NCBI GenBank assembly: GCA_025464895.1
Contig: JAODMG010000028.1
Coordinates: 1-38,004, forward strand
From: Microbacteriaceae bacterium
GTDB taxonomy: Bacteria > Actinomycetota > Actinomycetes > Actinomycetales > Microbacteriaceae
Reading direction: 5' to 3'
DNA: 38,004 nucleotides
Shown here: positions 9,007 through 17,860 of the stretch, piece by piece
Layout of the letters: every line of letters begins with the position of its first letter
Numbering within the stretch: position 1 is the first letter of the stretch
Notes under the pieces: model-generated
Told to the model about the DNA's origin: nothing
The model's input: the letters and a program-made list of their open reading frames with translations, nothing else
The model's database searches: none
Program-made: the position numbers and the translations under genes

Positions 9007-9600
9007 ATGGGATTCTTTTCATCGGGCTTTTCCGGGCGAGGTCGCTCGGACAATCCGGACCTGCCTCCCGGCCAATACCTCACCGAGAGTTTTCCGGTGC
9101 TCTCGGCCGGTCCGACGCCCCGGATCGCAACCGACGACTGGGAATTCACCATCGCCACGGAGACCGGGAAAGTGCACCGGTGGAACTGGGCGGAGTTCAG
9201 GGCGCTGCCGGCCGAGGACGTGACGACGGACATCCACTGCGTGACGAGCTGGTCGAAACTCGGGACCGGCTGGCGCGGGGTCTCCCTCGACACGCTCTTC
9301 TCCGGCGTCGAGACCAGCGCTGAGTTCACGATGGCGCACTCCTACGGCGGTTACACCACCAACGTTCCGCTCGACGACCTGCTCGGCGGAAAGGCCTGGG
9401 TTGCCTTCGATTTCGACGGCGAGGCTCTCGAACCGGAGCACGGTGGCCCCGCTCGGCTGCTCGTTCCGCATCTCTACTTCTGGAAGAGTGCGAAGTGGGT
9501 GCGCGGCATCCGGATGATGCAGAGCGACGACCCCGGATTCTGGGAGCAGAACGGCTACCACCTGCGCGGGGATCCCTGGCTGGAACAGCGGTACTGGTGA
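9007..9600 (+). CDS. Cytoplasmic sulfite-oxidase-fold (YedY-like) molybdopterin-dependent oxidoreductase
   Basis: No signal peptide; DIHCVTSWSKLGTGWRGVSLDTLF (Mo-ligating Cys region), AHSYGGYTTNVPLDDLL, PARLLVPHLYFWKSAKWVRGIRMM. Confidence 0.88.
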   Translation: MGFFSSGFSGRGRSDNPDLPPGQYLTESFPVLSAGPTPRIATDDWEFTIATETGKVHRWNWAEFRALPAEDVTTDIHCVTSWSKLGTGWRGVSLDTLFSGVETSAEFTMAHSYGGYTTNVPLDDLLGGKAWVAFDFDGEALEPEHGGPARLLVPHLYFWKSAKWVRGIRMMQSDDPGFWEQNGYHLRGDPWLEQRYW

Positions 9601-10328
9601 GCTTCTCCCCAGCCGTCGTGTCCGCCGTGCGCGCGGAGACCGATAATTCGCGCACGCTCACCCTGGATGTCGACGGCTGGCCGGGTCACCTCGCCGGCCA
9701 ACATGTCGACATCCGGCTCACCGCCGAGGACGGGTACACCGCCGTTCGCTCGTACTCGATCGCATCATCTGCCGACTCGAAGGCGCTCGAAGTCACCGTC
9801 GACAAACTGGTCGACGGTGAGGTCTCGCCCTACCTGGTCGATGGTGCGGATGTCGGGGATCGTCTCGAGGTTCGCGGGCCGGCCGGCGGCTGGTTCGTCT
9901 GGCCTGGAACCGACGACCGTCCGGTGCAGCTGATCGGCGGCGGCTCCGGAATAGTGCCGCTGATGGCGATGATCCGCTCCCATGGCGACGCGGGAAGCAC
10001 CGCGCCGTTCCGGCTGCTGTACTCGGTGCGATCGCCGACATCCGCCCTCTATTTCGCGGAGCTGATGCGACGAGCCGTCGACGACGAGCACCTGCGGGTG
10101 GACTTCGCCTTCACCCGCGAAACCCCGCCGGACTGGCCGACGCCGCCGCATCGTCTCACCAGGGACACGCTTGAGGAGAGCGTCTACCCGCCGGAGGACA
10201 TGGCCGAGTTCTTCATCTGCGGCTCGACCCCGTTCGTCGAAAGCGTGGCGAATTGGTTGGTCGATGCCGGGCATCCTCCGGAAAGAATCAAGACAGAACG
10301 CTTCGGCGGAATAGGAGTGTCACCATGA
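9597..10328 (+). CDS. FAD/NAD(P)-binding oxidoreductase (ferredoxin reductase-like)
   Basis: VRSYSIASS FAD motif, LIGGGSGIVPLMAMIRSH nucleotide-binding motif, FFICGSTPFVESV. GTG start overlaps the upstream stop by 4 nt. Confidence 0.87.
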   Translation: MSFSPAVVSAVRAETDNSRTLTLDVDGWPGHLAGQHVDIRLTAEDGYTAVRSYSIASSADSKALEVTVDKLVDGEVSPYLVDGADVGDRLEVRGPAGGWFVWPGTDDRPVQLIGGGSGIVPLMAMIRSHGDAGSTAPFRLLYSVRSPTSALYFAELMRRAVDDEHLRVDFAFTRETPPDWPTPPHRLTRDTLEESVYPPEDMAEFFICGSTPFVESVANWLVDAGHPPERIKTERFGGIGVSP

Positions 10329-10597
10329 TGACGGCTGACAACGTCCTCGACGGGAACGCGGCTGCCGGTCCGCTGCTGGAGATCTTCTCGGTCGACCTCA
10401 CCGCAGCGCACGGTCGCTGCGACGAGTGCGGGAGGGTCTGCGCCCTGGCCGAGACCGTGCTCTACAACCACGCACCGGGGCTCGTGATTCGCTGCGTCGG
10501 CTGCGACGCGGTGCTGCTGCGCCTCGTTGACAACGGCACACGCGCCTGGCTCGACCTGCGCGGCCTCAGCTACCTGCAGATCGACCGCGCCCAGTAG
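10325..10597 (+). CDS. DUF6510-like small protein with two CxxC motifs
   Basis: GRCDECGRVCAL...LVIRCVGCDAVLLRLV; ATGA overlap with the upstream reductase gene. Confidence 0.75.
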   Translation: MMTADNVLDGNAAAGPLLEIFSVDLTAAHGRCDECGRVCALAETVLYNHAPGLVIRCVGCDAVLLRLVDNGTRAWLDLRGLSYLQIDRAQ

Positions 10598-10646
10598 CCC
10601 GCCTTTGCTCCGACGGTGATCGCTTCTCCGCTCGGCTTGTCGACCG

Positions 10647-13169
10647 CTAGAGCTGGTCGACCGCGGTCACGCGAAGCACCGCGACGCCCTGCTCGTTCGA
10701 CTCTGCGAGATCGACGGTCGCGCTGATTCCCCAGTCGTGGTCGCCGGCCGGGTCCGCGAGAATCTGGCGCACAGTCCAGAGCGTCGGCCCCTCCTCCACG
10801 ATCAACATCGCCGAGCTCCGTGCATCCGCATCGATGCCAACGCTGCCGTGCTCCTCGAAGTACTCGTTCATGGCATCCGCCCACACGTCGGCCGTGAAGC
10901 CGGATGCGGCATCCAATTCCCCGAGCGCGTCGTAATTCTCGAGAGCGGCCAGTTGCACCCGCCGGAACAGCTCGTTGCGGACCAGGGTGCGGAATGCCCG
11001 CAGGTTGGTGGTGACCCGGTGCGGGGCGGGCGGTAGCACTGGAGCGTCCGGCGCGAGTGCCGCGGTCGGATTGATCAGCTCCTCCCACTCGTCGAGCAGG
11101 CTCGAGTCGACCTGGCGCACCAGTTCGCCGAGCCACTCGATGAGGTCGAGCAGTTCCTCGGTCTTCGCCTCGTTCGGGATGGTCTGCCTCGCAGCCCGAT
11201 AGGCGTCGGAGAGGTAGCGCAGGACGAGCCCCTCTGAGCGGCTCAGCTTGTAGAACCCGATGTAGTCGTTGAAGGTCATCGCCCGCTCGTACAGGTCACG
11301 CACCACCGATTTCGGGCTGAGCTCGAAGTCCCCGACCCACGGCTGTGACGCGCGATACCGGGAGAACGCTTCCTCCAGGAGGCCCTCGAGCGGTTTCGGA
11401 TGCCGGATCTCCTCGAGCAGCTCCATCCGCTGGTCGTACTCGATTCCCTCGGCCTTCATCGCCGCGACCGCCTCGCCCCTGGCCAGGAACTGCTGGGCGG
11501 AGAGCACCGGCCTCGGGTCGTCCAGGGTCGACTCGAGCACCGAGATCATGTCGAGGGCGTAGCTCGGCGAATCCTGTTCGAGCAGGTCGAACACGGCGAG
11601 CGCGAACGGCGAGAGCGGCTGGTTCAACGCAAAGTTCGGCTGCAGGTCGACGGTCAAGCTGATCCGCCCGTCTGCCGCCTGCTGCACGATCTCGGCGGTG
11701 CGAAGAGTTCGATAGATGGAGAGTGCCTGGCGCGCGAGTTCGAGCTGGCGCGGCCGGGGTTCGTGATTGTTCTCGATCAGCTCGCGAGCGGCCGAGAACG
11801 CGTCGCCGCCGCGGCCGATCACGTTCAGCAGCATCGAGTGGCTCACCTGCATGCTCGACACGAGCGTCTCCGGTTCCGCCGCGACCAGGCGGTTGAAGCT
11901 CGGCTCACCCCACGAGACGAAACCGTCCGGCGCCTTCTTGCGCACGATCTTGCGAATCTTCTTGATGTCATCGCCGGCTTTGGCGATGGCCTTCTGGTTC
12001 TCGGATTCGTGGTCGGGGGCCTGCACAACCACCGTTCCAGCGGTGTCGTAGCCGGCCCGACCGGCTCGTCCAGCGATCTGGTGGAACTCCCGAGCGCTCA
12101 GCTGGCGCATCTTGACACCGTCGAACTTGGTGAGGGCGGTCAGGAGGACCGTTCGGATGGGCACGTTGATGCCGACGCCGAGGGTGTCTGTGCCGCAGAT
12201 GACCCTGAGCAGTCCGCGCTGGGCGAGCTGTTCGACCAGGCGCCGGTACTTGGGCAGCATCCCCGCGTGGTGGACACCGATACCGGCGCGGAGCAGCCGG
12301 GACAGCGTGCGCCCGAAGGCGGTGGTGAACCTGAAGCCGCCGATCAGGTCCGCGATCGCGTCCCGCTGCTCACGGCTGGCGACCTTGACGCTGGTCAGCG
12401 CCTGGGCGCGTTCGAGCGCGGCCAGCTGCGAGAAGTGCACGACGTAGATCGGGGCCTGGCCGGTCTCGAGCAGGTCCTCGACCGTCTCGTGTACCGGCGT
12501 CTTCGCGTAGTAGTAGTGCAGCGGCACCGGGCGGTCGACCCCGACTACCACGGCGGTCTCCCGACCGTTTCGTTCGCTCAGGTCCTTGGCGAGCCAGTCG
12601 ACGTCCCCGAGAGTCGCCGACATGAGGATGAACTGCACCCGCGGCAGCGTAAGCAGCGGCACCTGCCAAGCCCACCCTCGCTCGGGGTCGGAGTAGAAGT
12701 GGAACTCGTCCATCACCACCTGGTCGACCGGTGAGTCCGCGCCGTGGCGCAACGCCAGGTTCGCGAGGATTTCTGCCGTACAGCAGATGATCGGCGCATC
12801 CGCGTTCACGCTTGAATCGCCCGTGACCATCCCGACGTTCTCCGCACCGAATACCTCGACCAGTGCGAAGAACTTCTCGGAGACGAGCGCCTTGATCGGC
12901 GCGGTGTAGAAGCTGCGCTTTCCCTCCGCGAGCGCGGCGAAGTGGGCGCCGACGGCCACGAGCGACTTACCGGTTCCGGTCGGCGTGCTCAGGATGACGT
13001 TTGCGCCGGAGACGATCTCGATGAGCGCTTCGTCCTGGGCGGGATAGAGGGCCAGCCCACGGTCGAGCGACCATTCGACAAACGCCGCATAGATGGCATC
13101 CGGCTCCCCCGTGGCCGGCACCCGGTCGAGCAGGGGCGCGGAGATGCCGTTCGCCGAATCGGTAACCAT
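10647..13169 (-). CDS. DEAD/DEAH-box RNA helicase with DUF3516-type C-terminal region
   Basis: STPTGTGKSLVA (Walker A), VMDEFHFYSD (Walker B), LMSATLGD, HHAGMLPKYRRLVE, QIAGRAGRAGYD. Confidence 0.9.
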   Translation of the reverse strand: MVTDSANGISAPLLDRVPATGEPDAIYAAFVEWSLDRGLALYPAQDEALIEIVSGANVILSTPTGTGKSLVAVGAHFAALAEGKRSFYTAPIKALVSEKFFALVEVFGAENVGMVTGDSSVNADAPIICCTAEILANLALRHGADSPVDQVVMDEFHFYSDPERGWAWQVPLLTLPRVQFILMSATLGDVDWLAKDLSERNGRETAVVVGVDRPVPLHYYYAKTPVHETVEDLLETGQAPIYVVHFSQLAALERAQALTSVKVASREQRDAIADLIGGFRFTTAFGRTLSRLLRAGIGVHHAGMLPKYRRLVEQLAQRGLLRVICGTDTLGVGINVPIRTVLLTALTKFDGVKMRQLSAREFHQIAGRAGRAGYDTAGTVVVQAPDHESENQKAIAKAGDDIKKIRKIVRKKAPDGFVSWGEPSFNRLVAAEPETLVSSMQVSHSMLLNVIGRGGDAFSAARELIENNHEPRPRQLELARQALSIYRTLRTAEIVQQAADGRISLTVDLQPNFALNQPLSPFALAVFDLLEQDSPSYALDMISVLESTLDDPRPVLSAQQFLARGEAVAAMKAEGIEYDQRMELLEEIRHPKPLEGLLEEAFSRYRASQPWVGDFELSPKSVVRDLYERAMTFNDYIGFYKLSRSEGLVLRYLSDAYRAARQTIPNEAKTEELLDLIEWLGELVRQVDSSLLDEWEELINPTAALAPDAPVLPPAPHRVTTNLRAFRTLVRNELFRRVQLAALENYDALGELDAASGFTADVWADAMNEYFEEHGSVGIDADARSSAMLIVEEGPTLWTVRQILADPAGDHDWGISATVDLAESNEQGVAVLRVTAVDQL

Positions 13170-13220
13170 GATGATTCGATACTGCCTTACGGGGCGGTTG
13201 TGGGATTACCGGCGGGGCGA

Positions 13221-14156
13221 TCAGCCCTGGCGATGCTTCGCCGCGACCAGACCGTAGACGTGCTCGACGTAGGCCCAGAAGCCCGCGACGTCGAGCTCGA
13301 TCGGAACAAGCGCATTCGGCTCACCCGAGTCGAAGTCGACGACGGTCATCCCCGCGGTGAACTCTCCCGTGGTCTCGATCTCGACCCTCGCCGGCCGTGA
13401 CGCGAACAGGTCGGGTCGCGCAACGTAGGCGACGGCGCAGACGTCATGAACGGCCTGCCCGTCCCGGTCCGGGTCCTTCGGATCGAAATAGAAGGTCGCG
13501 AGCGGCACGATCAGGTCGTCTGCGAGGGCGCCGAGCTGCTTCATCCGCTCGATCACCCGCCCGTTAGCCTGTGCTTGCAGGGTGAGGTCGAGGCCGACCA
13601 TGACCACCTGCCAGTCTGCTGCGAAGACGATTCGCGCCGCCTCCGGGTCGGCGTGGATGTTGAATTCGGCCGCCGGTGTCGCGTTGCCGCGGGTGAACGA
13701 TCCGCCCATGATGACGAAGGATGCCACCATCCGCGCGATCGCCGGGTCCTTCTCGAGCGCGATCGCGATGTTGGTCAGTGGACCGGTCGCGACCAGGTGT
13801 ATCGCTCCGGGCGCCGCTCGGATGGTGTCGATGATCAGGTCGGCCGCGTGCGATCCGGTCACGCCGAGGGTCGCGGCAGGCAGCACGATGTCGCCCAATC
13901 CACGCTCCCCGTGCACCCTGGCGGCGTTGATGCTCTCACGCACCAGCGGAGCGGCGGCGCCCACGGCGATCGGCACCTTCGGAAACCCCAGGTACTCCCG
14001 CAGCTCGAGCGCATTCTTGGTCACCGCGGTCAATCCGACGTTTCCGCCGACCGTGGTGACACCGACGAGGTCCAGCGCCGGATCCCCATGGGCGAGCAGC
14101 AGGGCAAGCGCGTCGTCGAGGCCGGGGTCGCAATCGATGAGAATCCTTTTCGCCAT
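13221..14156 (-). CDS. Nucleoside hydrolase (inosine/uridine-preferring family)
   Basis: ILIDCDPGLDDALALLLAHGDP; VTTVGGN; IVFAADWQVVMVGLDLT. Confidence 0.93.
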   Translation of the reverse strand: MAKRILIDCDPGLDDALALLLAHGDPALDLVGVTTVGGNVGLTAVTKNALELREYLGFPKVPIAVGAAAPLVRESINAARVHGERGLGDIVLPAATLGVTGSHAADLIIDTIRAAPGAIHLVATGPLTNIAIALEKDPAIARMVASFVIMGGSFTRGNATPAAEFNIHADPEAARIVFAADWQVVMVGLDLTLQAQANGRVIERMKQLGALADDLIVPLATFYFDPKDPDRDGQAVHDVCAVAYVARPDLFASRPARVEIETTGEFTAGMTVVDFDSGEPNALVPIELDVAGFWAYVEHVYGLVAAKHRQG

Positions 14157-14218
14157 GACTCAACCGTGCCACACGCGCGGGCATGCAGGACAGGCCCGGC
14201 CGCCGTTATCGTATTGGC

Positions 14219-14539
14219 ATGGCTGAGGAATGGAGGCGCGTCGTCGCGGCCCTCGGCAACGCAGAGAGCCGACGGAGTTACGCAGAGGTGGTCCTCGGCA
14301 TCGAACCTGACCCCTCCAAGCGCGGTGAACGAGCCCGGACGATCCTCGCTGCCGCCGGCCTCATCCGGCAGGACTCGGATGGCGCCTGGCGACCGAACGA
14401 TGACACTCTCCCGGCACTCACCGACGATGTCGCGCTGCTGCGTCGCTACCTGGTCGACCATGGCGTCCTGTCCAGGACCCCAGACGGCTCGTCCTATCGC
14501 CGCGGTGCCGATGACCACCCCAGCGAGCGCTCGACGTAG
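14219..14539 (+). CDS. Small DUF2087-like / winged-helix protein
   Basis: MAEEWRRVVAALGNAESRRSYAEVVLGIEP...DVALLRRYLVDHGVLSRTPDGSSYRRG; divergent from the nucleoside hydrolase. Confidence 0.6.
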   Translation: MAEEWRRVVAALGNAESRRSYAEVVLGIEPDPSKRGERARTILAAAGLIRQDSDGAWRPNDDTLPALTDDVALLRRYLVDHGVLSRTPDGSSYRRGADDHPSERST

Positions 14540-14547
14540 AATTCCCT

Positions 14548-16005
14548 GTGCCCTCAGACTCCGCCATCGACCCGACCGACCTCGAGGTGACCCTCCGCGT
14601 CCTCGCGACGATGGACGGGATCGACGAGGAGCATCCGGATTTCGTCGCCGTCCGCCGGGCGACGGCCCGCATGTTCAAGTCGGTCAAGAAGAGCCGCCGC
14701 CTCGAGAAGCGTGCGGAGATCGCGGATGCCGACCGGGCGGTGGTTGCCGCGACCGCGACCGGTGCGCCGGACCGCATCGACGACGAGACCCGCGGTATCC
14801 CGCTCGCCATCACTGTCGCCGCGCCCACAGCGGGCATACTCCTGAAGGCCCGATCCTGCTACATCTGCAAGCAGCCGTTCACGATCGTCGACTCGTTCTA
14901 CCACCAACTCTGCCCGGACTGCGCCGCCATGAGTCACGCCAAGCGTGACGCCCGCGCGGACCTCACCGGCAAGGCAGCACTGCTGACCGGCGGCAGGGCA
15001 AAGATCTGCATGTACATCGCGCTCCGGCTGCTCCGGGATGGAGCGCACACGACCATCACGACCAGGTTCCCTCGGGATGCCGTCCGACGCTTCGCTTCCC
15101 TGCCGGATGCCGGCGACTGGCTGCACCGGCTGCGCGTCGTCGGGATCGACCTGCGCGATCCGGCCCAGGTGATCGGCCTGACCGAGGCCATGATCGAGGC
15201 CGGACCGCTCGACATCCTCATCAACAACGCCGCGCAGACGGTTCGTCGCTCCCCCGGCTCATACGCACCGCTGTCAGAGGGCGAGTCGGCGCCGCTGCCG
15301 GACGGTCCGTTGCCGGAGCTGTTGACCTTCGGCCACACCAACGACGCGCACCCGCAGGCGCTGGCGGCGTCGGTGGCCTCCCATCCGATCCTCGCGAATG
15401 CCGGTGGGCTGAATGCCGATGAGCTGACGGCGCTCGCGATGGCGGCCGGATCCTCGTCGCTCGCTCGCCTCGCGGCGGGAACCGCGATCGATGCGGGCGG
15501 CCTCGTGCCCGACCACCACGACGCCAACAGCTGGACCCAGTACGTGCACGAGGTCGATCCGCTCGAAATGCTCGAGGTGCAGCTCGCGAACGTGACAGCA
15601 CCGTTCCTCCTGGTGAGCCGGCTGCGCCCTGCTCTTGCGGCGTCTGACGCCAGGCGCAAATACATCGTGAACGTGTCGGCGATGGAGGGCCAGTTCGGGC
15701 GCGGCTACAAGGGTCCCGGGCATCCGCACACCAACATGGCGAAGGCGGCGCTCAACATGCTCACCCGCACCAGCTCGAAAGAGATGCTCGAGACCGACGG
15801 CATCCTGATGACCAGCGTCGACACCGGCTGGATCACGGATGAGCGTCCGCACCCGACGAAGGTGCGCCTCGCGGAAGAGGGCTTCCATGCCCCGCTCGAC
15901 CTCGTGGATGGTGCTGCGCGCGTCTACGACCCGATCGTGCGGGGCGAAAACGGCGAAGACCTCTTCGGCGTCTTCCTCAAGGACTACCGGCCGGCGGCCT
16001 GGTAG
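14548..16005 (+). CDS. Atypical SDR-family oxidoreductase with N-terminal zinc-ribbon-like extension
   Basis: GTG start; CYIC-X14-CPDC, then LTGGRAKICMYIALRLLRDGAHTTITTRFPRD, DILINNAAQT, NVSAMEGQFGRGYKGPGHPHTNMAKAALNML. Confidence 0.8.
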   Translation: MPSDSAIDPTDLEVTLRVLATMDGIDEEHPDFVAVRRATARMFKSVKKSRRLEKRAEIADADRAVVAATATGAPDRIDDETRGIPLAITVAAPTAGILLKARSCYICKQPFTIVDSFYHQLCPDCAAMSHAKRDARADLTGKAALLTGGRAKICMYIALRLLRDGAHTTITTRFPRDAVRRFASLPDAGDWLHRLRVVGIDLRDPAQVIGLTEAMIEAGPLDILINNAAQTVRRSPGSYAPLSEGESAPLPDGPLPELLTFGHTNDAHPQALAASVASHPILANAGGLNADELTALAMAAGSSSLARLAAGTAIDAGGLVPDHHDANSWTQYVHEVDPLEMLEVQLANVTAPFLLVSRLRPALAASDARRKYIVNVSAMEGQFGRGYKGPGHPHTNMAKAALNMLTRTSSKEMLETDGILMTSVDTGWITDERPHPTKVRLAEEGFHAPLDLVDGAARVYDPIVRGENGEDLFGVFLKDYRPAAW

Positions 16006-16033
16006 GCGCTACACGGGTAGCGCCTACCAGGCC
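15996..16033. terminator. Strong bidirectional hairpin (17-bp perfect stem, 4-nt loop)
   Basis: ggcctggtaggcgctac-acgg-gtagcgcctaccaggcc, between convergent SDR and permease genes and covering the SDR stop codon. Confidence 0.85.
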
Positions 16034-16058
16034 TACTTCGCTGGTCTTTACTCGGTCC

Positions 16059-16898
16059 CTACTTCACCGATCCGGCGGTCAGCCCGGCGACGAAGTTCTT
16101 CTGCAACAGCAGGAACCCGATCACCACCGGAACGCTCACCACGAGCGACGCCGCCATGATCTGGTTCCAGTAGACGTTCACCTGGGTCGAGTACTCACCG
16201 AGGCCGACCGCGAGCGTTCGACTGTCCTGCGTCGTGAGCACAGAGGCGAACAACACCTCACCCCACGATGTCATGAAGCAGTAGATCGCCACCGCGACGA
16301 GCCCGGGTCTCGCCACCGGCAGAATCACCCGGAACAACACCCCCATCGCCGATGACCCGTCCACCCTGGCCGCCTCGTCCAGTTCCTTCGGAATGTTGTC
16401 CAGATAGCCGGCAAGCATCCAGATGGCGAAGGGCAACGAGAAGGTCAGGTAGGTGATGATCAGCCCGGTGCGGGTGCCGACCAGCTGGATGCCGAAGGTC
16501 TGATTGATGTTGATGAAAATCAGATACAAGGGCAGCAGGAAGAGCACACCGGGGAACATCTGGGTGGCGAGCACCGTCGTCGTGAACGTCGATCGCCCGC
16601 GGAACCGATAGCGGGAGACCGCGAACGAGGCGAAGATCGCGATGACGACGCTGAACAGCGTCGCCGACGACGCCACGATCACGCTGTTCATGAAGTATTG
16701 CCCGAGCGGCACCGTCGTCCAGATGTCGATGAACGGCTGGATGGTGAGGTTGCTCGGCCACCAGGTGAAGTCCCCCTGCACGTCGCCGAGCGGCTTCAGC
16801 GCCGACGTCACCATGACATACAGCGGCGTCGCCGTGAACAGCGACAGGATGACGAGCACCACGACGCGGAACGCCTTTGACCCTGTTGTCTCACGCAC
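16059..16898 (-). CDS. Carbohydrate ABC transporter permease (MalG-like)
   Basis: EAA-loop ELDEAARVDGSSAMGVLFRVILPVARPGL; six-TM permease pattern. Confidence 0.9.
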   Translation of the reverse strand: MRETTGSKAFRVVVLVILSLFTATPLYVMVTSALKPLGDVQGDFTWWPSNLTIQPFIDIWTTVPLGQYFMNSVIVASSATLFSVVIAIFASFAVSRYRFRGRSTFTTTVLATQMFPGVLFLLPLYLIFININQTFGIQLVGTRTGLIITYLTFSLPFAIWMLAGYLDNIPKELDEAARVDGSSAMGVLFRVILPVARPGLVAVAIYCFMTSWGEVLFASVLTTQDSRTLAVGLGEYSTQVNVYWNQIMAASLVVSVPVVIGFLLLQKNFVAGLTAGSVK

Positions 16899-17856
16899 GA
16901 CGCGACCTCCGATTCAGAACGAACAGATACACGCCGGTGACCAGAAGCAGGAACAACAGGAGCAGCACGGACATCGCCGAGCCGAACCCGAAGTTCAGCG
17001 TGAGGAATGACGCCGAGTAGATGTGGAACGAAATCAGGTCCCCGGTCGGAGGTTGGGCACCGCCGAACAGGATGTACGGCGTATTGAAGTCGTTGAAGGT
17101 CCACAGGAACATGACCAGTACCAGCACGCGGTTAACCGGTCCGAGCATCGGCACCGTGATGCTTCTCCACTGTCGGAATGGTCGAGCTCCATCGACGGCC
17201 GACGCCTCATACAGCTCCTCCGGGATGCTCTGCAGCCCGGCCATCAGCATGAGAAACGCGAACGGCCACATTCGCCAGATCGTCACGACGACCACCGCCA
17301 CGAACGCGTTGTCCCCGATCAGCCAGAACGGCTTGTCGCCGGCGCCGATCAGGTGCAAGTTGTCTGCGAGCAGGTGATTCACCGCTCCGGTGTCTTTCTG
17401 GAACATGAATTTCCACGCGATGATGCCCGCGTACACCGGTATGGCGTACGGAACGAGAAACAGCGTGCGGAAGAATCCCCGACCCCAGAAGGTGCGTTGA
17501 AGCACCACCGCGCCGGCCATCCCCAAAATCCAGGAGATGGAGACGACCAGCGCGGTGAATGCACAGGTGATCGCGAACGAGTTCAGCAACGACGCACCGA
17601 GGGCGCCGTTGACGTCCAGGGCGAGGTGGTAGTTGTCGAAGCCGGCGAACGGAGCCGCCGACCAGTTGGCGATGTAGAACTTGGTCAGCTTGACCACGCT
17701 CATCCAGACTCCGACTGCCATCGGAGTGACGTGAATCAGTAATTCGAAGACGACTGCCGGTGCGATCAGCGCAAACGGCAACCACCATCCGTGAGGTCGT
17801 TTTCTCTTCTTCGGCCCGCTGCCGAGTGACAGCGGGCGCGTGCTGGTAGCAGTCAT
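16891..17856 (-). CDS. Carbohydrate ABC transporter permease (MalF-like)
   Basis: ELYEASAVDGARPFRQWRSITVPMLGPVNRVLVL; multiple TM segments. Confidence 0.9.
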   Translation of the reverse strand: MTATSTRPLSLGSGPKKRKRPHGWWLPFALIAPAVVFELLIHVTPMAVGVWMSVVKLTKFYIANWSAAPFAGFDNYHLALDVNGALGASLLNSFAITCAFTALVVSISWILGMAGAVVLQRTFWGRGFFRTLFLVPYAIPVYAGIIAWKFMFQKDTGAVNHLLADNLHLIGAGDKPFWLIGDNAFVAVVVVTIWRMWPFAFLMLMAGLQSIPEELYEASAVDGARPFRQWRSITVPMLGPVNRVLVLVMFLWTFNDFNTPYILFGGAQPPTGDLISFHIYSASFLTLNFGFGSAMSVLLLLFLLLVTGVYLFVLNRRSRRA

Positions 17857-17860
17857 TCTG

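Noticed and set aside
11400-12734. 444-aa plus-strand ORF
   Set aside because: Antisense shadow of the helicase gene.
13163-13172. GTAACCAT near the helicase start
   Set aside because: It is the reverse complement of the start codons ATG GTT AC; no flanking blocks of the 54-bp element.
13446-14948. 500-aa plus-strand ORF spanning several genes
   Set aside because: Antisense to nucleoside hydrolase and out of frame with the downstream DUF2087-like and SDR genes; no motifs.
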